DNA of 64,000 nucleotides from Chlorocebus sabaeus (GCF_047675955.1 NC_132915.1:1339001-1403000); one strand, 5' to 3'. Positions 34,555 to 46,523 are shown, counted from the first letter of the stretch. Numbers and translations: made by a program. Notes: a model not told the origin generated them from the letters alone.

Positions 34555-36479
34555 GTATTAAAAAGGTTGATAGAAAAAGAAAAGAGATCCTCTTCTGGTT
34601 GTGAATATAAAAAGCCCAAGGACAATTCACAGTCATACGAGGCCTTATTGTGACAACACTAGGAAATGTATAAAAAAATTAAGAAAATGGTTTCAACAGT
34701 GAAATTATTGCAGGCTTTTAGATATTGAGAACCTATTTGTGAAACTGAGCTATATAAATAATTAATAGTAAGAAAAATAAAGTTCATGTTTTTCTACAGA
34801 AATTGAATGAATTATAGAAATTTGAGAAGGTGTTAACAATCTTGAAAATATGAATTCTTTGGGTTTTGCATTTCCACTGTGCAAAAGTGGTGTGGGATAT
34901 TTCAACCAGTCTGTCAAATAATCTATGCATAAATTGGAGGGAGCAGTTCCCCTGAAAGAGTTGCTTTATATTAAAAAAAAATAGTATCCAGTTTAAAAAT
35001 AAACTCACTTACCTTTTACATGCTTTTTATGTTTCCCTTAATTCCTCAAGTTAATTTCTTTTTAACCAAACACTGTCAATTCCCAGATCATGCCATTGCA
35101 TTCTAATTTAGGGCAATGTGATAAAAATGATCCTTATAAATGAAGTATAATATTATATTTGCATTCAGAATCAACTATTCAAGTCTGCATATCTTGTAAT
35201 GGCCATAGAATTCTCTTTACCCTTGTTTCGTGGCACCTAAGCTGTCAATTACTTTGGGAACATTTTTGAAAAGTAAAACTTTGGCAATCATCTTTACAAA
35301 GTATATAGACATGGTTTAAAATTTGAACTTAAAAAATTTAAACCATGTCTATATAGCTTCTCTTTTGAAAAAGTCTGCCTTGCCTGAAGAATTTAAGCAA
35401 TCAGAATTCAAGTGAAGTTGCCAAAGATGAGGTGATGCATTCTAAAATAACAGAGAGAAAAGTGATCTTCAGCAGAAATCACATAGAATTTTAGACTTGA
35501 AATGGATCCTATAGGTCATGTAATCTGAAGACCACTAGGGAAGTCCATGGTAAGAATAGAAAAAATTTTTCACCCTATGATTTTACATATGATTCAAATA
35601 TGTAATGTTTCCATGCAGATTTACACAATATTGTAAATCTACATTTTGGGGGGGGATTATCTTGATGTCCTTCAAATGTAATTCATATTACTTTAGAATC
35701 TTTACGGGGTGGAGGAGGTAAGATTCTATTATGAGTATGTAATTGATTTTTGGAGCTTATTCGTTGGAAAAATACATTTTTGTATTTTTCTAGATGGGAA
35801 AAAGTCTTTCCGTGGAACTTGTATCAGCCAGCTCTCTATGCTACACCATTTTTGGATATGTATGAGGGAAGGATAATAAGGATTAAGTCCAAGTATTATT
35901 TGTCAATATTTTATGTGAAATCTTATTCAATTCGTAATTTAACTTTCAAGAATTAGTTTTAGCATTTTAAATTTTATTGTAATTAAGTCTGCATTTGTTG
36001 TATTTATTAAAGCAATGTTAATCTATTGATTTACGTTTACATTTTAAACCTCCTACTTTTGTTTATTTAAAGCTAACAAAGGTGAGTAGCATGTTCTTAT
36101 ACGGACATGCTAGTGTTCTATGCTGATTATTTTTATAATAAGTTAATCATATATAACACAAATCTCATAAATGTTTCATGTTTATATTTTTTGCATTTGT
36201 CATTAAATTAAAATCTGACATTAAAAAACAAAAGAATGCCAAAAGGAGTGCTCTGAACATAACCATATATGCATCATTCACATGCAAATTTTGAGATGTA
36301 AACAATATAACACAATCCTATTCATTTAAAGAGTTAGGATAAAAGCATGTCTAGGAAGGCAGCTGCTTTATAAGTAGTCCTACAAGTGGCATAACTATAC
36401 CACTTCTTTTATCATTCTAGTACTTTACCACTCATTTGATACTTGACAGCTGTGCGGGGATGACTGGAAAATTTGAATG
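34555..36479. other. Intergenic, nothing recognised except a hairpin
   Basis: About 1.9 kb of AT-rich sequence with no recognised gene. The only clear structure is the inverted repeat at 35302-35355. ORFs (for example 34784-35008 minus and 35750-35956 plus) have no recognisable similarity. Confidence 0.4.
35302..35355. repeat. Perfect 19-bp inverted repeat (fold-back)
   Basis: TATATAGACATGGTTTAAA (35302-35320) and its exact reverse complement (35337-35355) are separated by 16 nt of AT-rich sequence. No transposon termini or T-run context suggest a known element or terminator. Confidence 0.9.
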
Positions 36480-37415
36480 TGTAAAAATAACTTGTTGGAT
36501 TGGTTTTTACATTTTTTCTAATTTTAAAGTTTTCTAAAAGTTTTGCATTTTACATTTTGCTTTTAATTTACTTTGAATTTAACTTTGTGTATAGGATAAG
36601 AAGTTCAACCCTATTTCCCTTCTCTGTGGAAAAAAAGTTCCATCACCATTTATTCATTCCTCTTTTCCTTTTTGATGTTTATCAAAATTGCCTTGATCAT
36701 TCTTGGCACTTCACACTTGCATATAAATTTTACAACCCTCTTGTCAAGGTCCAGGGGAAAAAAACCTGCCAGTAATTTGGCAAGGAATTGCACTATGAAT
36801 GATTTTGGAAAATCTGACATCTTTATTATTTTTTTATACCATGAACATGGTATATCTCTCCTTCCATGTAAGTTTACAATATGGTTTTATTATTGTCTCT
36901 ATAAGCAACTTGCACACATTTTTAGATAATTATTAGCTATTCTTATATATTATTGGTTGCTACTGTAAAAATACATTTTAAAAATTATACTTTCTAACTT
37001 GTGTAGCTACAGAAATAGTTGATTTTTATAAATTGCACTTGTATCCTCAAACTATGTTGAATTCTCTTATTCTAAAGATTTATTTGCATATTCTCTTGCT
37101 TTTTGTGTGAATAATAATATTGTTTGTAAATAGTAGCGGTTTTGAGTCTTCCTTCTCAATATCTATAATTTACATATAGTATCTTTTATTATTGAAATGG
37201 TTAAGATCAATGATGAGTAGAAGTAGTGATAACAGACATCATTGTGTTTATGGTTTTAATCTATTGTCATTAACATTTCATCATTTCTAACATTTCATCT
37301 AACATTTCATCATTAACTATCATGCTTGTTGCAGGTTTCAAACAGATACTCTTTAATAAAGAGTGTCTTTATTCCTTAACTTAATAAGTTAAGGAATTTT
37401 CCTTTATTGCTTTTC

Positions 37416-37710
37416 TTTTTTTTTTTTTTTTGAGACGCAATCTCGCTGTCACCCAGGCTGGAGTGCAGTGGCGCGATCTCAGCTCACTGCAAGCTCCGCC
37501 TCCCGGGTTCACGCCATTCTCCTGCCTCAGCCTCCCGAGTAGCTGGGACTACAGGCGCCCGCCACCACATCCGGCTAATTTTTTGTATTTTTAGTAGAGA
37601 CGGAGTTTCACCGTGTTAGTAAGGATGGTCTCGATCTCCTAACCTCGTGATCTGCCTGCCTCGGCCTCCCAAAGTGCTGGGATTACAGGTGTGAGCCACC
37701 ACGTCCAGCC
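37416..37710 (-). mobile_element. AluY-like element with target-site duplication
   Basis: It contains 'cactgcaagctccgcctccc', 'gggttcacgccattctcctg' and 'tagtagagacggagtttcac', all AluY-type features, with few differences. CCTTTATTGCTTTT before it (37401-37414) recurs after it (from 37709). It is one of the younger insertions in the window. Confidence 0.95.
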
Positions 37711-37876
37711 CTTTATTGCTTTTTTGCCAATATTTGGTTGGATTTTAGAAAATTTTTTGGTTCATTGAGATGACATAATTTTTCTTCTTTATTTCTTAGA
37801 GTGGTAAATGTCACTACTAGATTTTCCACTTTTAAACTATATTTGGGTTTGAGATAAACCCAACTTGGTCATGATG

Positions 37877-37911
<35 letters not shown>
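37877..37911. repeat. (ATT)n microsatellite
   Basis: About 11 ATT units in a row inside the L1 relic, likely polymorphic in length. Confidence 0.95.
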
Positions 37912-38253
37912 TTGCTAGTATTATTCAAAATTAGATTCAGTTGTCCAGTATTTTGTTTACAATTTTTGTATAAAACTGTAAGTAAAATTTGCTTATGATT
38001 TCATGTGTCATGGTGTCCTTATTAAATTTTGCTATCAAGATTTAACCAAGTTTATAAAATAAGTTGGGGGGAGTGTTCCTTTTCTTGTATTCTCCAGAAG
38101 AGTTTATGTGATATTTATCTATTCCCTTCGACATTTGGCAGAACTTTCCTGTAAGTCACTTATGTCTGGTCTTTTCTCGGAGGGACATTATCAACTACTG
38201 ACTCAAGCTTCTCCAATGGTTATAGGTTTCTTCAGTGCTTCTTTTCCTTTTAG

Positions 38254-38558
38254 TTTTTTTTTTTTTTTTTTTTTTTTTTGGTGGAGCCTCGCTCTGTCAC
38301 CCAGGCTGGAGTCCAGTGGCACCATCTCGGCTCACTGCAACCTCTTCCTTGTGGGTTCAAGCGATTCTCCTGCCTCAGCCTCCTGAGTAGCTGAGACTAC
38401 AGGCACGTGCCACCACGCCCAGCTGATGTTTTGTATTTTTAGTAGAGACAGGGTTTCACCGTGTTAGCCAGGATGGTTTTGATCTCTTGACCTTGTGATC
38501 CGTCCACCTCAGCCTCCCAAAGTGCTGGGATTACAGGTGTGAGCCACAGTGTCTGGCC
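38254..38558 (-). mobile_element. Alu element
   Basis: A 26-T run, then 'ggtggagcctcgctctgtca', ending 'gagccacagtgtctggcc'. Full length, S/Y-type, inserted into the L1 relic. Confidence 0.95.
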
Positions 38559-39000
38559 CCTTTTTAATATATTTTTTAAGGCAGTGTACATTTAAACACT
38601 TTGGCATGAAATCATTTTTATTATACTCCCATATTTTTCTAATATTTGAATTCTCTTTAACATTGCCCTATTTTTCATTCCTAATGTTTGAGTTTTTTCT
38701 CTACTTTTCTTGATTCATTTCACCAGTGGTTTGCCTACTTCATTAATCTTTTTCAAAGAATCAACTTTTGGCTTTGTTGATCATCTCTATTGTGTTTTTT
38801 AAATTACTCTTTAACTTCTGTTTTTTATTTTTTCCTTTTATTCTAGTTTCTTTAGGATTAGTTTGTTGTCCTTTTTTAAAGTCGGAAGCAGAGACAATTA
38901 ATTTTCAGCTTTTCTTCTTTTTCAATATAAGCATTTTTTACACTTTAGCAATGTCCCATAAACTTTGATATGTAATATTATTATTCAGTTCTAATGGATG

Positions 39001-39441
39001 TTGAAACAGCAGGACTCTGGGGATGAAATATGAATATAAGTTCATTTATTTGAACAATACTCATTCAAACCCACTTTGAGAACCATTTTTTTCTTCATAT
39101 TCTTGAAAGGTGACTAGGAAAAGTCTCATGATTCTTCTAGTCTCTCTTGATAATAAAAAAAATCCTGGGGTCACTTCTAGCCACTAAAAAGAGACAAACA
39201 AAAAGTTAGTTTGGTAAAGTCCATGTAATGAAAAAAAAATTAAGACTTCAACACTTGTTCAACCCTAAAGACTTCTCCTTTCAGAGCTCACACTTGGTAC
39301 AGGCAAGTGGTTGGCAGGGGAAAATGTGGGGGTGATTGCTTCTTTTATATGATTTATGCCTCACCTTCCTCTCCTACTTTCTAAGCTGCTTCCAACTTCT
39401 TTAGGGTTGATTTGGAAAAAGAGATAAAAATAAGGAACGAG
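39001..39441. other. Intergenic, nothing recognised
   Basis: Non-coding sequence between an L1 relic and an Alu, with no recognised element. Confidence 0.4.
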
Positions 39442-39735
39442 GGCCAGGCGAGGTGGCTCACTCCTGTAATCCCAGCACTTTGGGAGGCCAAGGCGGGCAG
39501 ATTACTTGAGGTCAGGAGTTTGAGACCAGCCTGGCCAACATGGTGAAACCCCATCTCCACTAAAAATACAAAACTTAGCCAGATGTGGTGGCGCTCGCCT
39601 GTGGTCCCAGATGCTCGTTAAGCTGAAGCAGGAGAACTGCTCGAACCTGGAAGGCGGAGGTTGCAGTGAGCAGAGATGGCACCACTGCACTCCAGCCTGG
39701 GTGACAGAGCAGACTCTGTCTAAAAAAAAAAAAAA
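39442..39735 (+). mobile_element. Alu element (S-like)
   Basis: It runs from 'ggccaggcgaggtggctcac' to a 14-A tail. 'aaggaacgagg' before it and 'aagggaacagg' after it are probably a diverged target-site duplication. Confidence 0.95.
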
Positions 39736-40411
39736 GGGAACAGGAAAGGTCTTATTTAACCAGCACTGCCTTGAGATTGCAGAGGTTCTTCTTGGGTGTC
39801 TTTCTCTCTTGGGTGCTTTTCTGTGTTCTTCAAAGCCACTACTTTACCGTTAGACATCCGGCTGTTCAGATCTCCTCCTGGGGTCATCTTGATAGTTCTG
39901 CTGGCTTTCACTTACCTATGACCTACATTTACACCAGAGGAAATGCACATCCTTTCCTAACAGTAAACTCTGAGAGTGAAGTGGCCCCAAAAGTGTGAAT
40001 CTTTCCTATTAAATTTCAGAGCAGTTAGCCATCCATAGTACCTCCCCTTCAGATATCTAAAGTTTGAGTCAAATAGTTCACCATATCCCACAAATTCTAG
40101 GGAATGCATACCAAAATTTCCAGGTGATCCCTCTGAAGCCCCTTTTGTTTATCTGGAGGAGAGACATGCCACTCCAATAGCTGTGTCAAAAACATCTTCT
40201 CTTCCTCTAATCTCCCATTGCCAATCCTTTTATTTTCTACATGTAGGCGAGGAATTAGGGTAGTAAAATCTGTGTTAATGACTTCCTTTGGCAATCTTAC
40301 ATGGGATATTACCTTATAAGAAAATGTGGGCTTTGTCACCTTAGGACCAGCAGAAACCGTCTAAACTCATTCCATTTTTGGGGTCTGTTGCATATTTACT
40401 TTCTAGTCTTC
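39736..40411. other. Intergenic, nothing recognised
   Basis: Short ORFs on both strands (39771-39998 plus, 40097-40339 minus) without recognisable products. No repeat was identified. Confidence 0.4.
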
Positions 40412-40416
40412 ATCAT

Positions 40417-40955
40417 TGTTGGGAACAGGCCCCCCAAATCTGGCTATAAACTGGCCCCATAACTGGCCATAAACAAAATCTCTGCAGCACTGTGACATGT
40501 TCATGATGGCCGTAACGCCCATACTGAAGGTTGTGGGTTTACCGGAATGAGGGCAAGGAACACCTGGCCTGCCCAGGGCAGAAAGCTGCTTAAAGGCGTT
40601 CTTAAGCCACAAACAATAGCATGAGCAATCTGTGCCTGAAGGACATGCTCCTGCTGCAGTTAACTAGCCCAACCTATTCCTTTAATTCAGCCCATCCCTT
40701 TATTTCCCATAAGGGATACTTTTAGTTAATTTAATATCTACAGAAACTAAGTTATCTTAGTTATAATATCTACAGCAAGCTAATGACTGGCTTGCTGTTA
40801 ATAAACACGTGGGTAAATCTCTGTTTGAGGTTCTCAGCTCTGAAGGCTGTGAGACCCCTGATTTCCCACTTCACACCTCTATATTTCTGTGTGTGTGTCT
40901 TTAATTTCTCTAGCGCTGCTGGGTTAGGGTCTCCCCAGCCGAGCTGGTCTCGGCA
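40417..40955 (+). mobile_element. Complete ERVK-type solo LTR
   Basis: The 539-bp element begins TGTTGGGAACAGGCCCCCCA and ends CTGGTCTCGGCA. It has the layout of a class II (HERV-K-related, MER9/LTR13-like) LTR: 'gttgtgggtttaccggaatg', the poly(A)-region box AATAAA (about 40800) and 'tgtgtgtgtctttaatt'. ATCAT flanks it on both sides (40412-40416 and 40956-40960). With no internal gag, pol or env sequence, it is a solo LTR left by recombination between the two LTRs of a provirus. Confidence 0.9.
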
Positions 40956-41091
40956 ATCATGATTTTTTCTCTGGCTCCCTTTATTTAGAAATGTGTTTTT
41001 ACATTTCCGAATATATCATTCTTAAAAATATTCTTCAATAGTGATTTCTAGGTGGAGAACATTTTTACCTCCTTGGTTTAAAAAAAAAAGA

Positions 41092-41366
41092 GGCTGGGCA
41101 TGGTGGCTCATGCCTATAATCCTAGCACTTTGGGAGGCCAAGGCGGGTGGATTGCCTAAGCTTAGGAGTTCAAGACCAGCCTGGGCAAAATGGTGACACC
41201 CCATCTCTACTAAAAATACAAAAAAATTAGCTGGGCGTGGCAGCGTGCGCCTGTAGTACCAGCTACTCGGGAGGCTGAGGCAGGGGAGGGTGCAGTAAGC
41301 TGAGATTGCACCACTGCACTCCAGCCTGGGCAACAGAGCAAGACTCCATATCCAAAAAGAAAAAAG
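41092..41366 (+). mobile_element. Alu element with an internal deletion
   Basis: 'ggctgggcatggtggctcat' runs to an A-rich tail (AAAAAGAAAAAAG). About 30 bp ('agaatcgcttgaacccggga') are missing after 'gaggctgaggcagg', where it reads 'ggagggtgcagtaagctgag'. Confidence 0.94.
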
Positions 41367-42454
41367 AGCCATTTATCATTTATGTAGTTAATTTATTTGT
41401 CCCTAAAGCTTTTTGCATTAAAGCTTGTTTTGTATAATATTAATATTTTGAGCTACCCCAACTCTTTCATTTTTTGCCTCCTAGCCTCCATTTCTTTCGA
41501 CTTTTATGTTTTCTACATGGCCTTTTTGTCCTGCATTTTGGATTGTTTATTTAGATCTTTCAGTTCACAAATTCTCTAGTAGGCTATGTTGAATTTGCTC
41601 TTTAAGTTACCATTGAGTTTTCCATCTCAATAATCAATTTTATTTTAAGAAGTTCTGGTTCTTTTTAAAAAATCTGTTTTAACAATGCCTTGTTTCCTTT
41701 CTTAAGTTTTCAGTTCAGTTTTTAAAAATATCAACATGTATTTTAACCACACTTTATAAACCCCCTTCTATCGATTACTTCCATTAGCTAAAATTTCTAG
41801 GGCTCTATTTCTGTTGTTTGTTTTCTCTCCTGGCCCTTGTTCATGATGGTTTGTTTCTGTGTATGTTTTGCAGCTTTCGGGTTGTGAATTGTTAGATGGG
41901 GCTTTATCTCCAGAAATTCCGAGGAGTCCTTGTTTTAACGTTTCCCTCTAGAAAGGATGTGCGTGCTTCTTTCTAGCAACCTAGATGCAATTAACCGGGC
42001 ACTACATTACGCTACTATCTTGGCTTGGGGTTTCCTAGGTAATGCAGATTGTATACATTCAAATCCTAAATTTGAGGGCATAGCTGTGGTTTCAACATTT
42101 CAGACGGAATTAACAATACCCCTTCAAAAGTCCCATGCCAAGACAGACAAATCCTTCTTCATCCTCCTCCTTTTCTGCTGTCCAGACTTTTTTCTTCTAG
42201 CTCACCTTGCAAGCTTTCTGATTTCAAATGAGGGGCTCCGTTTCAATGTGGGACGTTGTGGGAGCTTAAGACTATGTCTTCTGCTCCCAGAAGCCTGTTA
42301 AAATTCAGACCTTTTTGTAACCGAGCCAGACAAATGTGTCCAGGAAAGGAGTGGTATAAGTGCCATCTTAATAAACTAGTTTTCAGTTCCTTCCTTATTT
42401 TTGGTCTATGAGTATTTCACATACTTCTTGAAAGCTCAGCTATGTATTTTGAGA
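41367..42454. other. Intergenic, possible very old L1 relic
   Basis: T-rich text such as 'gatctttcagttcacaaatt' and 'tcatgatggtttgtttctgt' resembles the antisense 5' part of ancient L1, but too weakly for a firm call. No gene is supported. The 114-codon ORF at 41957-42301 has no recognisable similarity. Confidence 0.35.
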
Positions 42455-43110
42455 TTTATTTTTTATTTTTAAATTTTTATAGATTCAGAGGGTACAGTAC
42501 AGGTTTGTTACATGTATATATTGCATAATGGTGAGGTTTGCGCTTCCACTGTACCCATCACTCAAAAAGTGAACATTGTTCCCAACAGATAATTTTTCAA
42601 CCCTCACCTCTCTTCCATCCTACCCACTTTTGGAGTCCTCTGTGTCTATTATTTCCTTCTGCATGTCCATATGTACCTATTAGTTAGTTCCCATTTTTAA
42701 GTGAGAACACGTGGTATTTGATTTTGTTTCTGAGTCATTTCGCTTAGGATAATGGCGCCCAGCTCCATCCATGTGGCTGCAAAAGACATGGTTTAATTCT
42801 TTTTTTTTTTATGGCCGCTTTATATTCCATGGTGTTTATATACTACATATTCTTTATCCAGTCATCTCTTGATAGACACTTAGATCGATTCCATGATGTT
42901 GTTATTGTGAACTTCACTGTGATAACATACAAGTATGGGTGTCTTTTCAATATAATGATTTACTTTCCTTTGGATAGATACTCAGTAGTGGGATTCCTGC
43001 ATCAAATGGTAATTCTATTTTTAGTTCTTTGAGAAATCTCCATACTGTTTTCCATAGAAGTTGTACTAATTTACATTCCCATCAACAGTGTATAAGCATT
43101 GGCTTTTACA
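42455..43110 (-). mobile_element. L1 3' end, antisense
   Basis: Reverse-complement L1 3' UTR and ORF2 terminus: 'acaggtttgttacatgtata', 'agtgagaacacgtggtattt', 'tccatccatgtggctgcaaa', 'gatactcagtagtgggattc' and 'ttacattcccatcaacagtg'. It is a 5'-truncated insertion of about 650 bp, of moderate age (L1P-like). Confidence 0.85.
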
Positions 43111-43349
43111 TCTTGAGAGTTTCTATAAACATATTTCAACCAGTAGTTCTTGGTGTTTTGTTGCAGGATTTTTATACTTATCTGACATGAGGTATTAAAT
43201 GTTTTATTATTTGAGTCTATTGAGTCTATGAAGTAAAAATGGTGTTGCTGAATATTCTAACACTTACTCTATATATCTTTCACTATACCTCGTTCAAGCC
43301 TCAAATTTTTCTTTCTTTGGCCGGAGCTTTTTTGTTGTGTTTTGCTTTA

Positions 43350-43460
43350 TAATTGTGGTAAGAAATAACACATTATATAAAATGTACATTCTTAACCATT
43401 TTTAAGTGTATGGTTCAATACTGTTAAGTATGTTCACATTGTTGTACAACGTTGAGTTTT
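43350..43460 (-). mobile_element. Old L1 3' UTR piece
   Basis: 'aattgtggtaagaaataaca', 'aaaatgtacattcttaacca' and 'aagtgtatggttcaatactg' correspond to the same old L1 3' UTR block seen at 11309-11450. It is short and diverged. Confidence 0.7.
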
Positions 43461-44631
43461 AAACTTTAAGATTTAGGTTATTTGTGGCAAGGAAGGACAG
43501 ATCTATTTTATCTTCTTTCTCTTGCCTTCATTCATCTTTGCTTCCTCCTTCTTTTTTTTTCCATTGGCTGGAACAATGTATGAATGGAGAAATGCTGCAA
43601 CCTAAAATCATCTAACTGAAACTCAAAGACTTAATTTCTCGTGTTGTCTTAAGAGTTTCACATCTATTTTTTTCTGGAGCCTTTTTGCTACATTAACTCA
43701 CAATTCTGGAGATCTGTCAACCACATACAGATATGTACTTGACTCTTGCAGTATGAAGACAAAGAGAGACTATTTTTTGGCAAATTACTGGTGGGTTTAA
43801 CCTTCCTTCCATGAGCCTCTTTTGAAATGGCTGTGTTATCACCATCTGTGTTATTTTTTTCTCTTCTGTAGTTATAATTGGCTTAATTTTTGCTAGATCC
43901 TCCTTTGCCAAAAGTTTTGTATGTGATTCAGTTCATTTATGTGATTTATCCAACATCACACATGTTAACTACAGGAATTCCGTAATATTTTACAAGATAT
44001 TCAATTTAACTTTGAAGTGACTGGACTGACAGTGGTAGATGTTCACAATATCAGCACCTACACAAGGATATCAATGCAAAGACAAAAGCTATTGTTAGGT
44101 GGGGGAAGGAATATTTGAGGATATCTAGTTTTACGAGGCAACTAGTTCACTAGGACGTATTTTCATGTCATGATTATTTCTGCTTCAGTATACATTGTAA
44201 GTACAACAGTGAGGTTAAACAATAAACACTCAGAAAATGAGGTATCCTCCTCTTTTGTTAGTCACAAGGGTATTCCTTCAACCAGATGATACCTTCCATT
44301 TAAACCAAAATTTATTTCTGAATTTGCTTATCACTTCTAATTAGAGGTCAGCTCTGTCAAGAGCTACATCTTAACTCAATGGACCTCTGGAAAAATAAGA
44401 CAAAATTACACAACTAGTCATTTCAGAGAGGGAAAAAAAATCAAACTTCTTCCCTGGTAGTTGTAGGGGAAAAAAATAAGCTTGATTAAAATGTCAATTT
44501 GCATTTTGATTTTAGGGACAATGTGAAAAGAGATACAATCCATCAATAACAAGAAGCAGATTTTTCTAGATTTTAAGACTTCCAATATCAGGGTGTATGT
44601 TAGAATCAAGAATTACAATTATAATTAGTAG
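43461..44631. other. Intergenic, nothing recognised
   Basis: About 1.2 kb of non-coding sequence. No repeat or gene was identified by eye. Confidence 0.4.
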
Positions 44632-44907
44632 TGTTTTTTGCTGTGTCGCCAGATTGGAGTGCAGTGATGCAAACTCGGCTCACTGCAACCTCCGCCTCCT
44701 GGGTTCAAGCGATTCTGCTGCCTCAGCCTCCCGAGTAGCTGGGACTACAGGCACGTGCCATCACATGCCCAGCTAATTTTTGTATTTTTAGTAGAGACGG
44801 GGTTTCACCATGTTGGCCAGGATGGTCTTGATCTCTTGACCTCGTGATCTGCTCACCTCGGCCTCCCAGAGTGCTGGGATTACAGGCATGAGCCACCGTG
44901 CCTGGCC
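44632..44907 (-). mobile_element. Alu element, tail end truncated
   Basis: It begins 'tgttttttgctgtgtcgcca', so the first ~15 bp after the tail ('gagacggagtctcgc') are lost. It continues to 'gagccaccgtgcctggcc'. Otherwise it is full length and S/Y-like. Confidence 0.93.
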
Positions 44908-44984
44908 TATTAGCCAAAATATTAAACTGACATAATGTCTATGTAGAATGCAACTTTCAAGTGGATGCATTCCATTGCTAATAA

Positions 44985-45200
44985 CAGTAATAACAACACA
45001 TATATTCCTTACTATGACCAGTCACTGTTACAGGAGTTTTACTTAATTATCTTATTTTTTACAATTACCCTTTTTAGGTAGTTTACTATTATTAGCCTCA
45101 CTGTTATGGTGATCGGTGAGGACAATAAAACACAGAGAAGTGACCTGGCCAACATCTCACACAGAGATGGCTGAGTTAGATGTTTCACTTAGGCTTAAAG
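44985..45200 (-). mobile_element. MIR SINE fragment
   Basis: 'tattattagcctcactgtta', 'acacagagaagtgacctggc' and 'tcacacagagatggctgagt' correspond to the reverse strand of MIR. It is old, with approximate ends. Confidence 0.65.
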
Positions 45201-45339
45201 TTACTACCTGCTGGTAAGCAAACAAGTTATATTTTAAATGAAGCATTTTATGAACACATACTACTGGTTTTTAGTATCTGCCAAATAATTGAGATCCATT
45301 TGCAGAGCGAACAGCCATATTGTTTTCTTAAGACACTAC

Positions 45340-45797
45340 TGTAGGCAGAATAATGATCCCCCAAAGATGTTTATTTCCTAATCTCTGGAATTCGTGAATA
45401 TATTAGCTTACATGGCAAAAGGATTCCGCTGATGTGATCAAGGGCAGAGGCCTGGAAATGGGAAGATGATCCTGGATTGCTCAGGTGAGCCCTCAGAATC
45501 TTTTCCAGCTGCCATCAGCGGTAGACTTGAGGATGGAGGGGTCGGAGATGGCACATCACTGGCTTTGAAGATGCAGGAAGGGGCCAAAGGCAACGAATGT
45601 TGACAGAAGCTGGCGAAGGCAAGCTAAGGACGGTCCCGTGGAGTCTCCAGAAAGGAGTGCAGCTAGGGTGACACCCAGGTAGTACTTCTGACCTACAGAA
45701 CCGCGAGACAATAAATGCAAGATGATACATTTGTGCTGTTTCAAGCTACAAAGTTTGTGGTCACTGGTTATTGCGGCAATAGGGAACGGATACAGGC
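45340..45797 (+). mobile_element. MLT1-like MaLR solo LTR
   Basis: The sense MaLR layout runs from 'tgtaggcagaataatgatcc' through 'ttgaagatgcaggaagggg' and 'gacaataaatgcaagatgat' to 'gtttcaagctacaaagtttg' and 'tagggaacggatacag'. It lies just upstream of the CpG island. It contains its own poly(A) signal AATAAA (about 45710) in the sense direction. Confidence 0.8.
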
Positions 45798-46444
45798 CCC
45801 GTCAGGTATTTTACTCAATCCATGAAATACCTTGGCGCACACAAATGTTAACAAGCGCGGGAGCCACTAAGGATCCGTCTGTCTGCGCTGCCTGGGAGCG
45901 TGAGGCCGTGAACTTCCTGCACCTCGCGGGTGGGCGCGGCTGCCTCGGATGCTCCGGGCTCAGAGCAGACGGCTGAGTCTCCCGCGTTCAACGACCCGCC
46001 AGAAACGTCAGAGGGACGGAGGAAAACTTTACACTTTAACAGTATTTTTACGTTTATTCCCAGCAAATGTTGTTGGCTTTGTATTTAAAGTATTTATGAT
46101 TCACTACAAAGTGTAGGATCCAAGAAAACGCGCTAGTTTCACTTGGCACCTGTGGGTGTCCCGGGAAGTTCTCCAAGGAGGGACTGGCTCCTGGAAGTTC
46201 CTGGGGTGCGGCACCACCACGGACGAACCAAGCTCCACCAAGAAGCCAAAAGCCGCGACCGCCGGGACGCCCTCTGCCAGGCCTCCACCGCCTCAGGGGC
46301 CCTTCACAGCCACTGCCTTCCCAAGCCCCCCAGTTACATCCAGCGTCGCTCAGCGCCGGGCCCACAAAGCGACCTCAAACATCGCGACACTTGCAACTCC
46401 CGCGGCGCTTCCTGCTACAGGCCTCCTAGGGGCGAGACGTCGGG

Positions 46445-46459
46445 AAGATGGCTCCGCCC
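46445..46459 (+). promoter_or_regulatory. YY1-type site adjoining a GC box
   Basis: AAGATGGC (46445-46452), the core of the YY1 motif found near many TATA-less start sites, is followed at once by CCGCCC, an inverted Sp1/KLF box (46454-46459). This is a motif match only. Confidence 0.5.
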
Positions 46460-46478
46460 ACGGAAAGGAAGATTTCGT

Positions 46479-46523
46479 TCTCGCGAGATCCCAGTGACAA
46501 TTCGGCAGCCCGTTCTCGCGGGA
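46479..46523. promoter_or_regulatory. TCTCGCGAGA promoter element with a second near-copy
   Basis: TCTCGCGAGA, a perfect 10-bp palindrome, lies at 46479-46488. TCTCGCGGGA, one base different, lies at 46514-46523. The spacing is 35 bp start to start. This motif is known from CpG-island, often bidirectional, TATA-less promoters and is methylation-sensitive. Function here is inferred. Confidence 0.65.

Larger units (their letters stand above)
36480..39000 (-). mobile_element. Old L1 antisense fragments, interrupted by two Alus
   Basis: Reverse-complement L1 text, heavily diverged: 'aaagttccatcaccatttat', 'tagtagcggttttgagtctt', 'tttgagataaacccaacttg', 'tcaaagaatcaacttttggc' and 'tttctttaggattagtttgt'. 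The order fits ORF2 read on the minus strand. Alus sit at 37416 and 38254. No intact coding frame remains. Confidence 0.7.
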
